A stretch of DNA of 64,000 bases from Thermoanaerobaculia bacterium (lineage in GTDB: Bacteria > Acidobacteriota > Thermoanaerobaculia > Thermoanaerobaculales > Sulfomarinibacteraceae). The position numbers and the translations under genes were made by a program. Position 1 is the first letter of the stretch, and every line of letters begins with the position of its first letter. This document shows positions 32,679-39,771 of the stretch, piece after piece. The notes beneath the pieces were generated by a model, which was not told the DNA's origin, ran no database searches, and worked only from the letters and a program-made list of their open reading frames with translations. The DNA lies in assembly GCA_027061805.1 (NCBI GenBank), contig JAMOWA010000059.1:124001-188000 (forward strand), given 5' to 3'.

Positions 32679-33782
32679 TCAGACCCGCATGGGCATCAGG
32701 ACGTAGATGTACTCCTCGAGCCTCTCATCGTCGTCCACCGGTACCACCACACACTGCGTGGCCGAATCCCTGAGCTGGAGCTCCACCAGCTCACACCCCA
32801 GGATCGACAGCACCTCGATCATGTACTGTGCGTTGAGAGCGATCTCGAGGCTCTCCCCCTGGTAAAGAACCGGGAGGGTCTCCTCGGCGCTCCCTCGCTC
32901 GTGCCCGATGCTCACGAGCGTCAGCTCCCCGGAGCCGTCGAGACGGAACCGCACGCCGCGGGCCTTCTCATGGGCCATGAGGCTGACCCTGCGGAGAGAA
33001 CCCAGGAGCTCCGCACGCTGGATCCGGATACGGCTCGGATTGTCACGGACAATGACCCTCTCGTACTGGGGGAACCTCAACTCCACCACGCGTGAGATGA
33101 TGTGGCGTTCACCGATCTGGAATCCCAGGTGATTCTCGGTGGCGGAAAAGATCACCGCCTCATCATCGAATCGTGAGAACTCGGCCAGCAGCTTCCTCGG
33201 GAAGAGCTGCTGCTCGAAGGGCACCACATCGGTCGACGCCTTGGCACGCACCATGGCCAGGCGATGACCATCCGTGGCCGCGATCTCGATCTCTCCAGGA
33301 ACGATCTTGACCAGGGCACCGTTGAGCTGAAACTTCGGATCATCCCTCGTGATGGCGAATGCCACCCTCTGGAGCAAGAGCTGGAACAGGTCGAGCGAAA
33401 GGGAGTAGTTTCCATCAGTTGGGGGTTCGGGAACGGTGGGGTACCCACTGGGATCCGCCACCGACATGGTGGAATGGAACCTCCCGCTGATGATCTCCAC
33501 GCTGTCCCCATCCCTCCGGACCACGAACTCCTCCTCCGGAAGGTTGCGCACGAGCTCGGTGAAGACACGGCTCTCCAGCGTCAGCCGCCCCTCCCCCTCC
33601 ACCTCGGCGGGGCACGACGTGACGATGGTCATGTCGAGATCCGTTGCAATCATCCGGAGGCGGCCGTCGGAGGCCTCCGCAAGGATGTTCGAGAGGATGG
33701 GGATGGTGCCCCGTCTTTCCACAACTCCCTGCAGCACGGAAAGCTCTTGAAGCACGTGGGTTTTCTGAAGTTTCAACTCCAT
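32679..33782 (-). CDS. dnaN: DNA polymerase III subunit beta (sliding clamp)
   Basis: A 367-residue ring-forming clamp that tethers DNA polymerase III. Three repeated clamp folds are present, with family strands such as GTIPILSNILAEASDGRL, ATDGHRLAMVRA near residue 170 and the terminal YVLMPMRV that lines the client-binding pocket. AGAAGGGG before the ATG supports the start. It follows dnaA across the putative origin, the most common order in bacteria. Confidence 0.97.
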   Translation of the reverse strand: MELKLQKTHVLQELSVLQGVVERRGTIPILSNILAEASDGRLRMIATDLDMTIVTSCPAEVEGEGRLTLESRVFTELVRNLPEEEFVVRRDGDSVEIISGRFHSTMSVADPSGYPTVPEPPTDGNYSLSLDLFQLLLQRVAFAITRDDPKFQLNGALVKIVPGEIEIAATDGHRLAMVRAKASTDVVPFEQQLFPRKLLAEFSRFDDEAVIFSATENHLGFQIGERHIISRVVELRFPQYERVIVRDNPSRIRIQRAELLGSLRRVSLMAHEKARGVRFRLDGSGELTLVSIGHERGSAEETLPVLYQGESLEIALNAQYMIEVLSILGCELVELQLRDSATQCVVVPVDDDERLEEYIYVLMPMRV

Positions 33783-34023
33783 GGACAGCCCCTTCTGATG
33801 ATGACTAAGTCTCTCACATTCTTAGTATTGCATAGATCATCATCACCGTCGAGGGTGTGAAAATGTGGGACCGTCCGGCAAGTACGTGATACAGCAACCA
33901 TTGAAGGATCCGGAGACTGTGGGAGAACCTGTGGAGAGCCTGTTCAGAGCTGTTGAAAACGAGATCTTCCACAGAGTGAAATCAGTCACGTGGAGTCTCT
34001 CCTGTTGAAAGCAGTACAGAAAT
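33783..34023. other. putative chromosome replication origin (oriC)
   Basis: This 241-base gap between dnaA and dnaN is the classical origin position. It is the most AT-rich long stretch around, notably its dnaN-proximal end. Perfect TTATCCACA boxes are absent. Eight-of-nine matches to TTWTNCACA are ATTTTCACA (minus strand, 33856-33864), TTTTCAACA (minus, 33951-33959) and TCTTCCACA (plus, 33965-33973), with weaker ones at 33918-33926 and 33930-33938. Genes on both sides are transcribed away from it. It must also hold the dnaN promoter. Origin identity rests mainly on context. Confidence 0.6.
33797..33844. repeat. nested inverted repeat in the AT-rich end of the origin gap
   Basis: GATGATGA (33797-33804) pairs perfectly with TCATCATC (33837-33844), and inside it ACTAAG (33804-33809) pairs with CTTAGT (33821-33826). 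The DNA between is AT-rich and includes TATTGCATA. It could form a cruciform, act as an unwinding site, or be an operator for dnaN. The pairing is seen directly; the role is a guess. Confidence 0.5.
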
Positions 34024-35316
34024 TCACGAAACAAAGTGGTTCTGGAAGGAGACAAGTGTGGAATCGAAGTCGGGATTGGACTGTCTCATCTTCTGGATGT
34101 TGTCCACCGCATAGATGACCGTGGAGTGGTGCTTGCCGAAGATCTTGCCGATCTCCGGAAAGCTGAGGCCCAGGATCTCGCGGATGAGGTACATGGCAAC
34201 CTGCCGGGGAAGGGCAATGGAACGACGGCTGGAACGGCTCTTGAGGTCGTTGACACGGACACCGTAGTGGTGGGCCACGAAGCGGATGATGTCGCCCGGG
34301 GTGGCCTGGTGCTCCTCGGGGAGGAGCTCCGAGAGCGCGGTGCGGACCAGTGTCGTGGTGATGCGCTGGTTCGTGAGCTGGGAGTAGGCCACGGCACGGT
34401 TGAGGCATCCCTCGAGCTCGCGGACGTTCCGCTGGACCCTGCGCGCGATGAAGAGCACCACGTCCTCGGGGAGCTCGAGACCGGCTGCCCGGGCCTTCTC
34501 CCTGAGGATGGCGCACCGGGTCTCAAGGTCCGGGGGCTGGATGTCGGCCAGGAGCCCCTGGATGAAGCGGGATCGAAGACGGTCCTCGAGACCAGGGATG
34601 TCCGCGGGCCTGCGGTCGGAGGTGAAGACGACCTGGCGTCCGGCGGACTGGAGCGTGTTGAAGGTATGGAAGAACTCCTCCTGGGTCCGTTCCTTGCCGG
34701 CGATGAACTGGATGTCGTCGAGGAGGAGGACGTCGGCGTCCCGAAGTGCAGAACGGAAGTCATCCACCTTCTTGTTCCGGATACAGTTGATGAGCTCGTT
34801 GACGAACTGCTCGGTGGTCATGTAGACGATCGTGTGGTCGTCACCGTGGTTCTCCACAACCCGATGGGCAATGGCATGGAGGAGGTGGGTCTTGCCAAGG
34901 CCTGCACCCCCATAGATGAAGAGAGGGTTGTACGCCTTGCCCGGACGGTCGGCCACGGCCTCGGCGGCTGCCGCGGCGAACTGGTTCGAGGGGCCCACCA
35001 CGAAACGTTCGAAGGTGAAGTTCTCGATGAGTGGCATGCGGGAGGTGTTCGCGGGTTTTTTTTTCCTCTTCGTGGTTCTCGTGTTCGTGCTGGCGAGGTC
35101 GATGCTGAACGTGGCGCCAAACTGACTCCGCGCCACGGTCTGGATGTCGCGAAGGAGGTGATCCCTGACCCAGTCCAGGACGATGGAATTCGGACACTCG
35201 AGAACGATACCGTCCTCGGAGACATCACGTGCCTTCAGAGGCTCGATCCAGGTGGCGTACTCGTCGTCACCGAGCATCTGGCGGAGATGTGGCTGGAGTG
35301 TGTCCCAACGGTCCAT
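34024..35316 (-). CDS. dnaA: chromosomal replication initiator protein DnaA
   Basis: A 430-residue AAA+ initiator that opens oriC and recruits helicase. Domain I spans about residues 1-75; a short basic linker (TKRKKKPANTS) stands for domain II; the AAA+ domain has Walker A GGAGLGKTHLL, Walker B LLLDDIQFI and the arginine finger region GLEDRLRSRF; domain IV ends with the DnaA signature GKHHSTVIYAV. The gene contains a run of nine A in the linker. No ribosome site is visible before the ATG chosen (MDRWDTL); a GTG seven codons upstream is an alternative. It diverges from rpmH. Confidence 0.96.
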   Translation of the reverse strand: MDRWDTLQPHLRQMLGDDEYATWIEPLKARDVSEDGIVLECPNSIVLDWVRDHLLRDIQTVARSQFGATFSIDLASTNTRTTKRKKKPANTSRMPLIENFTFERFVVGPSNQFAAAAAEAVADRPGKAYNPLFIYGGAGLGKTHLLHAIAHRVVENHGDDHTIVYMTTEQFVNELINCIRNKKVDDFRSALRDADVLLLDDIQFIAGKERTQEEFFHTFNTLQSAGRQVVFTSDRRPADIPGLEDRLRSRFIQGLLADIQPPDLETRCAILREKARAAGLELPEDVVLFIARRVQRNVRELEGCLNRAVAYSQLTNQRITTTLVRTALSELLPEEHQATPGDIIRFVAHHYGVRVNDLKSRSSRRSIALPRQVAMYLIREILGLSFPEIGKIFGKHHSTVIYAVDNIQKMRQSNPDFDSTLVSFQNHFVS

Positions 35317-35386
35317 GACAGAACGACAGGATACCACGAAGAGGTCCGTGGCTCTTCATGGAGGTCGTCGTGGGGAAGTGCTCTCC

Positions 35387-35415
35387 TTGACAGCCGGTTG
35401 GCCCTGGGTTATGGT
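35387..35415 (+). promoter_or_regulatory. rpmH-rnpA promoter
   Basis: A consensus TTGACA, a 17-base spacer and TATGGT, followed by a leader of about 24 bases to the first of two closely spaced ATGs. It is the clearest -35 hexamer in the window and would serve the whole rpmH to jag run. Confidence 0.65.
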
Positions 35416-35439
35416 GATGCGCCCGAGTCTTGGAGAGTG

Positions 35440-36087
35440 ATGAATCATGAAAAGGACGTTTCAACCCAACAATCGGCGGCGCAAGAAGAAGCACGGGTTC
35501 CGGGCCCGGATGCGGACGCGCAGTGGACGGAAGATCCTCGCAGCGCGGCGGCGCAAGGGGCGTCGGCGTCTGTCGGCCTGACTCCCAGGCCACCCGGGTA
35601 CCCGGCGCGCCTGCGCCGGAGGGCAGACTTCCAGATGACCTACCGCGATGGAGTTCGGGCCAGCGGGCGCTGGCTCGTGCTCTTTGCGCGTGTTCGTGGA
35701 GAGGGAGACATGGAGGTCTGCCGCTTCGGTATCACGGCGTCGCGGAGGGTCGGCGGGGCAGTGGTCCGGAACCGCTGCAGGCGAAGGATCAGGGAGCTGA
35801 TCCGCCTCCATGGAGCCGGGGCCGATGGAGGCCTCGCCCTCGATGTGGTGATCAACGCCAGGAGGGGATGTGAGAACGCGGCGTGGAGCGATCTGGTGCG
35901 GGAGTTCGAGAGGTGCCTGAGGATCGTTCGCTCCCGGCTCGCCTCGCCATCGGAACGCTCCGCGGGTACAAGAGGTGGATCTCACCACTCCTCCCGCCGG
36001 CCTGTCGCTTCCACCCAACCTGCTCCGAGTACACTGTCGAGGCCATCGGACGGTATGGGCTCCTCCGGGGAGGATGGCTCGGAATGA
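35440..36087 (+). CDS. rnpA: ribonuclease P protein component, long form enclosing rpmH
   Basis: The RnpA core is unmistakable from about residue 57: [15 protein letters not shown], the central beta strands, and the RNA-binding [13 protein letters not shown]. RnpA helps the catalytic RNA process tRNA 5' ends. No ATG, GTG or TTG exists in this frame between the core and the ATG used here, which lies seven bases before the rpmH ATG. The full frame is 215 residues, with an N-terminal extension of about 55 residues read through rpmH and a C-terminal tail overlapping yidD. A CTG overlapping the rpmH stop would give a 169-residue form and is the alternative start. Function is certain, the start is not. 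Confidence 0.8.
   Translation: MNHEKDVSTQQSAAQEEARVPGPDADAQWTEDPRSAAAQGASASVGLTPRPPGYPARLRRRADFQMTYRDGVRASGRWLVLFARVRGEGDMEVCRFGITASRRVGGAVVRNRCRRRIRELIRLHGAGADGGLALDVVINARRGCENAAWSDLVREFERCLRIVRSRLASPSERSAGTRGGSHHSSRRPVASTQPAPSTLSRPSDGMGSSGEDGSE
35447..35581 (+). CDS. rpmH: 50S ribosomal protein L34
   Basis: A 44-residue, very basic protein, [20 protein letters not shown] and onward, ending RRRLSA, the complete and highly conserved L34. GGAGAG lies 11 bases before this ATG. Another ATG, in the rnpA frame, precedes it with only four bases in between, so both may use one ribosome site. The gene lies fully inside the long rnpA frame in another register. Confidence 0.97.
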   Translation: MKRTFQPNNRRRKKKHGFRARMRTRSGRKILAARRRKGRRRLSA

Positions 36088-36143
36088 AGAGGATCCTGCG
36101 CTGTCATCCGTTCCATCCCGGTGGCCACGATCCCGTACCCTAG
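35913..36143 (+). CDS. yidD: membrane protein insertion efficiency factor YidD
   Basis: A 76-residue protein with the YidD signature [21 protein letters not shown] and later [20 protein letters not shown], including the conserved cysteines and the amphipathic first helix. It assists YidC-dependent insertion at the inner membrane. The GTG chosen has GGAG about 8 bases upstream and gives normal length; an earlier GTG would add 10 residues. It overlaps the end of the rnpA frame by 175 bases out of frame, and is followed by yidC. Confidence 0.88.
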   Translation: MPEDRSLPARLAIGTLRGYKRWISPLLPPACRFHPTCSEYTVEAIGRYGLLRGGWLGMKRILRCHPFHPGGHDPVP

Positions 36144-36183
36144 GAACACCCGTTCGGGGGAAGAGGAAAGAGAGAACCATCTG

Positions 36184-37881
36184 ATGGAAAAGCGACTTCT
36201 CATGGCCTTCCTGCTCTCGGCTGTGATCTTCATGGTGTGGTCCGCGCTGTTTCCCCCCGCCGCCCCCCCCGTGAAGCATCAGGCCACCGAGGTCCCCACG
36301 GCGGAACCCGTACCCGAGGTGGCTCCCGAGAGAACGTTGCCACCGGCCCCGGAGGGGGAGGCAGAAAGCGCGGCCGGGGTCCCCGGGGATGCGCCGCCCG
36401 CCGTCACCGATGCGATCGAGGCCTTTTCCGAGGAGGAGATCGTTCTCGAGAACGGCAACCTCCACGTGGTGCTCACGAACCGCGGCGCCGCGATCACCTC
36501 CCTGATCCTCAAGGGGTACGAGGACGACGAGGGACGGCCCCTCGACCTGATCCAGACGGTGGACGACCCCCGGCGCGCGCTGCCGTTCCAGCTCGTGGGC
36601 AGCGGGAAGGTGGACCGGAGGCTCTACAGCGCGGAGCGCCAGGGGAACTCCGTCACCTTCCGCTGGTCCGACGGCACCTCCGAGGAGGTCGTCACGACGA
36701 TCACCCTGGAGGAGAACAGCTATTTTATTGATATAAAAGTGGTTATAAACGGCAAACCCTCGATGACGGAGATCGCCGTCGGGACCGGGATGCGCGACAT
36801 CGGGGAGACCGAGAAGGCGAACCGTTTCGCCACATGGGGCGACGTGGTGGTACTGGAGGGCGGGGAGCTGGAGAAGTACCACAGGAAGAAGGTCAAGGAG
36901 ATCACGCGGATCGACGGCCCGACGGTGGCGTTCGCAGGGTTCGAGGACACGTACTTCCTCGATGTCCTCCGTCCGTCGGTTCCCCTGGCGGGTGTGACGA
37001 TCGTGCCCCTCGAGCTGGCGGCGCCGGCGGAGGCGGCCGAGGACGGTGCCCGGAAGAAGGAGAAGGAGGAGGACAGGCGGGTGCTCCAGGTGCTCCTCCG
37101 GCCCGAGAGCCCCGGGTTCGAGGGAACCCTCTTTGCCGCGCCCAAGGAGTACGACCTCCTGCAGCAGGTGGATCACGGCGTGGAGGAGACGCTCCACTTT
37201 GGCATCTTCCACCCGATCTCCGTGATCTTCCTCAAGGTGCTCCGCTGGATCCACGGTTTCGTCGGCAACTGGGGCCTCGCGATCATCCTGCTGACCGTCC
37301 TGATCCGCGCCGTTCTCTTCCCCCTGATGCACACGTCCACCGTGTCCATGCGGAAGATGCAGAAGCTCCAGCCCAAGGTGAAGGCGATCCAGGAGAAGTA
37401 CAGGAAGCACAAGGGCGACCCGCAGATGCGGGCGAAGATGAACCAGGAGATGATGGAGCTGTACAAGGTGGAGGGCGTGAACCCCATGGGCGGGTGCCTC
37501 CCCATGCTGGTCCAGCTCCCGATCCTCTGGGCGCTCTACACGCTCTTCGCCTACGCCATCGAGCTCCGCCACGCTCCGTTCGTCTTCTGGATCCACGACC
37601 TGTCGGCCAGGGATCCCTACTACATCACCCCTGTGCTCATGACCGCCACCATGTGGCTGCAGCAGAAGCTCGCGCCCCAGGCCGGCGATCCCCAGCAGCA
37701 GAAGATGTTCCGGATGATGCCACTGATCTTCGGCATCATGTTCCTCGGGTTCCCCTCGGGCCTGGTCCTCTACTGGCTCACGAACAACGTCCTGACCATC
37801 ATCCAGCAGGAGATCACATTCCATCTCATCGGTGAGCGCAAGAAGGGTGGAAGCTCCGCGGGGAAGGGCGGGAAGAGATGA
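36184..37881 (+). CDS. yidC: membrane protein insertase YidC
   Basis: A 565-residue Gram-negative type YidC. It has an N-terminal membrane segment (about 4-20), an Ala, Pro and Glu-rich linker, a large periplasmic beta domain (to about residue 340) and the conserved five-helix insertase core with HFGIFHPISVIFLKVLRWIHG, NWGLAIILLTVLIRAVLFPL and MGGCLPMLVQLPILWALY. The positively charged pore Arg lies in LLTVLIRAVLFP. The C-terminus is basic. Codons 180-189 are only 17% GC in an otherwise GC-rich gene. It lies between yidD and jag, a widespread arrangement, and its stop overlaps the jag ATG. Confidence 0.96.
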   Translation: MEKRLLMAFLLSAVIFMVWSALFPPAAPPVKHQATEVPTAEPVPEVAPERTLPPAPEGEAESAAGVPGDAPPAVTDAIEAFSEEEIVLENGNLHVVLTNRGAAITSLILKGYEDDEGRPLDLIQTVDDPRRALPFQLVGSGKVDRRLYSAERQGNSVTFRWSDGTSEEVVTTITLEENSYFIDIKVVINGKPSMTEIAVGTGMRDIGETEKANRFATWGDVVVLEGGELEKYHRKKVKEITRIDGPTVAFAGFEDTYFLDVLRPSVPLAGVTIVPLELAAPAEAAEDGARKKEKEEDRRVLQVLLRPESPGFEGTLFAAPKEYDLLQQVDHGVEETLHFGIFHPISVIFLKVLRWIHGFVGNWGLAIILLTVLIRAVLFPLMHTSTVSMRKMQKLQPKVKAIQEKYRKHKGDPQMRAKMNQEMMELYKVEGVNPMGGCLPMLVQLPILWALYTLFAYAIELRHAPFVFWIHDLSARDPYYITPVLMTATMWLQQKLAPQAGDPQQQKMFRMMPLIFGIMFLGFPSGLVLYWLTNNVLTIIQQEITFHLIGERKKGGSSAGKGGKR

Positions 37882-38474
37882 CCGACGAGCTGTTTGCGGG
37901 AAGGACCCTCGACGAGGCGCTCTCGGCCGCGTGCGCCGGGCTGGGAGCCCGGATCGGCGAGATCCACTACGAGGTGATCGAGGAGGACCCGGCCGAAAGC
38001 GTGAAGATCGCAGCATCCATCGATCCCGTGGCGGTTCTGGGGCTCTTTCTCTCGGAGGCCTTCGCTGCGGGGGGCCTGGAGATCCGCGCCCGGCTCGAGG
38101 AGGCGGACGAGGCCCTGACAGGCGAGCTCTCCGGGGCGGACACCACGCTGTTGACCGGGAACGGCGGCCAGGCGCTCGACGCGCTCCAGTACCTGTGCAA
38201 CCGGGTCCTCGACAATCGGCTGCGGGAGCACCTCCCGGTGCACCTGGACTGCGGCGGCTTCAAGGAACGGCGAGCCGACGGCCTCCGCCAGAGGGCCCGG
38301 GAGACCGCCGACAGGGTGGCGAGGAAGGGCCGCCCGGTCACGCTGCCATGGATGACCCCGGCGGCCCGTCGTGAGGTCCACGTGGCCCTTCACGATGACG
38401 ACCGGGTCGAGACGGAGTCCGAGGGAAGTGGCTTTCTCAAACGGGTGGTCATCCGTCCTCGCCGGCAGCGCTGA
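37878..38474 (+). CDS. jag: Jag/KhpB-type RNA-binding protein (Jag-N, KH, R3H)
   Basis: A 198-residue protein with an N-terminal Jag domain (FAGRTLDEALSAACAGLGA), a degenerate KH domain around GNGGQALDALQYLCNRVL, and a C-terminal R3H domain with the RxxxH motif in ARREVHVAL. Such proteins bind RNA with KhpA and affect envelope growth and division in Gram-positives. The ATG overlaps the yidC stop as ATGA, the usual yidC-jag linkage. Its 3' end overlaps the start of mnmE by 47 bases. Confidence 0.9.
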   Translation: MTDELFAGRTLDEALSAACAGLGARIGEIHYEVIEEDPAESVKIAASIDPVAVLGLFLSEAFAAGGLEIRARLEEADEALTGELSGADTTLLTGNGGQALDALQYLCNRVLDNRLREHLPVHLDCGGFKERRADGLRQRARETADRVARKGRPVTLPWMTPAARREVHVALHDDDRVETESEGSGFLKRVVIRPRRQR

Positions 38475-39771
38475 TACCATCGCCGCCTGTGCGTCGCCCC
38501 CGGGGAGGGGAGCGCTGGCCGTGATCCGGGTGAGCGGCCCTGGAGCGCTGGCGGTCGGCGCGAGGGTCGCGCCGGGGCTCCGGACGGACCGGCCCTGGCG
38601 GGCCCAGCTGGTGGAGCTCCACGGTCCCGCGGCGGAACCCGTGGACCGGGGGATCGTCATCCCCTACCACGCCCCGTCGAGCTCCACGGGCGAGGACATG
38701 GTGGAGCTGATGGTGCACGCGGCCCCCGCGGTGATCCGGATCGTCCTGGAGTCCTGCGAGGCGGCGGGGGCGCGCCCCGCGCGCCCGGGAGAGTTCACCC
38801 GCCGTGCGGTGGCCAACGGCAAGATGGACCTCCTCCAGGCGGAGGCGGTGGCCGAGCTCGTCCACGCGGAGACGGCGTGGGAGCTCAGGGTGGCCCGCAG
38901 CCAGGTTGACGGCGAGCTCTCCCGGCGGGTGGGCGTGCTGCGCGAGGGCCTCACCGCACTGCTGGCGAGGCTCGAGGCCGCTCTGGACTTCGCGGAGCAG
39001 GGCGTGGCGGTGGATCTGGATGCACTGGAGCGGGAACGTGCCGCCCTGGTCGAGGCGATGGGTCGGCTGCGTTCCTCGGTGCGGAGCTGGGAAAGGCTGC
39101 GTCGGGGGGTTCGCGTGGTCCTCCTCGGGCCGCCCAACTCCGGGAAGAGCACGCTGTTCAACACGCTCGTCGGGATGGAGCGCGCCATCGTCTCGCCACA
39201 CCCCGGGACCACCAGGGACCTGGTGGAGGCCGAGGTGGAGCTCGGCGGTGTCCGGGTGACGCTCGTGGACACCGCCGGGGTCCGTGAGGGTGGCGACGCG
39301 GTGGAGGCGGAGGGCGTGCGGAGGGCCACGGAGGCCGCGGCGGACGCGGACGTCCTGGTGGTCCTGCGTGCGGTGGACGGCGAGACGCGGGAGGCCGGAG
39401 AACCGACGGCGGGTGTTCCCTGGATCGGGGTTGTGACCAAGTCCGACCTGGATCCCGGGGTGGTTCCCCCCGAGGGATGGGTCGCGGTGTCGGCGAGGGA
39501 CGGGACCGGAATGGAGGAGCTCGAGGAGAGGCTGCGGGGGATGGTTTCCGGAGACGTGGAGCCCGACGCCGTGTCGGTGGTCGTGAACCGGCGGCACGCC
39601 GCGGCCCTCGAGAGCGCAGCAGCGAGCGTGGAGGGTGCCCCGCTCGACGAGCCGGAGCTCGCGGCCGAGGACCTCCGGGAGGCGGTGCGCCACCTGGACG
39701 AGCTCATGGGGCGCGTGGCGACGGACGACGTCCTCGACAGCATCTTCGAGACCTTCTGCCTGGGGAAATAG
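38428..39771 (+). CDS. mnmE: tRNA modification GTPase MnmE
   Basis: A 447-residue GTPase acting with MnmG to modify U34 of certain tRNAs. The N-terminal folate-binding domain starts with DTIAACASPPGRGALAVIRV. The inserted G domain has G1 GPPNSGKSTLFNTL, the G2 threonines in GTTRD, G3 DTAGVREG and G4 TKSD. The C-terminus ends in the conserved FCLGK with its functional Cys. The nearest usable start is a GTG with GAGGGAA upstream, inside the end of jag; a start nearer the conserved DTIAA would need a non-standard codon. It is directly followed by mnmG. Confidence 0.95.
   Translation: MAFSNGWSSVLAGSADTIAACASPPGRGALAVIRVSGPGALAVGARVAPGLRTDRPWRAQLVELHGPAAEPVDRGIVIPYHAPSSSTGEDMVELMVHAAPAVIRIVLESCEAAGARPARPGEFTRRAVANGKMDLLQAEAVAELVHAETAWELRVARSQVDGELSRRVGVLREGLTALLARLEAALDFAEQGVAVDLDALERERAALVEAMGRLRSSVRSWERLRRGVRVVLLGPPNSGKSTLFNTLVGMERAIVSPHPGTTRDLVEAEVELGGVRVTLVDTAGVREGGDAVEAEGVRRATEAAADADVLVVLRAVDGETREAGEPTAGVPWIGVVTKSDLDPGVVPPEGWVAVSARDGTGMEELEERLRGMVSGDVEPDAVSVVVNRRHAAALESAAASVEGAPLDEPELAAEDLREAVRHLDELMGRVATDDVLDSIFETFCLGK

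Noticed and set aside
33986-33995. A CACGTGGA core in the origin gap resembling parS.
   Set aside because: Flanks do not match: about 10 of 16 positions agree with the parS consensus, far fewer than the two accepted sites.
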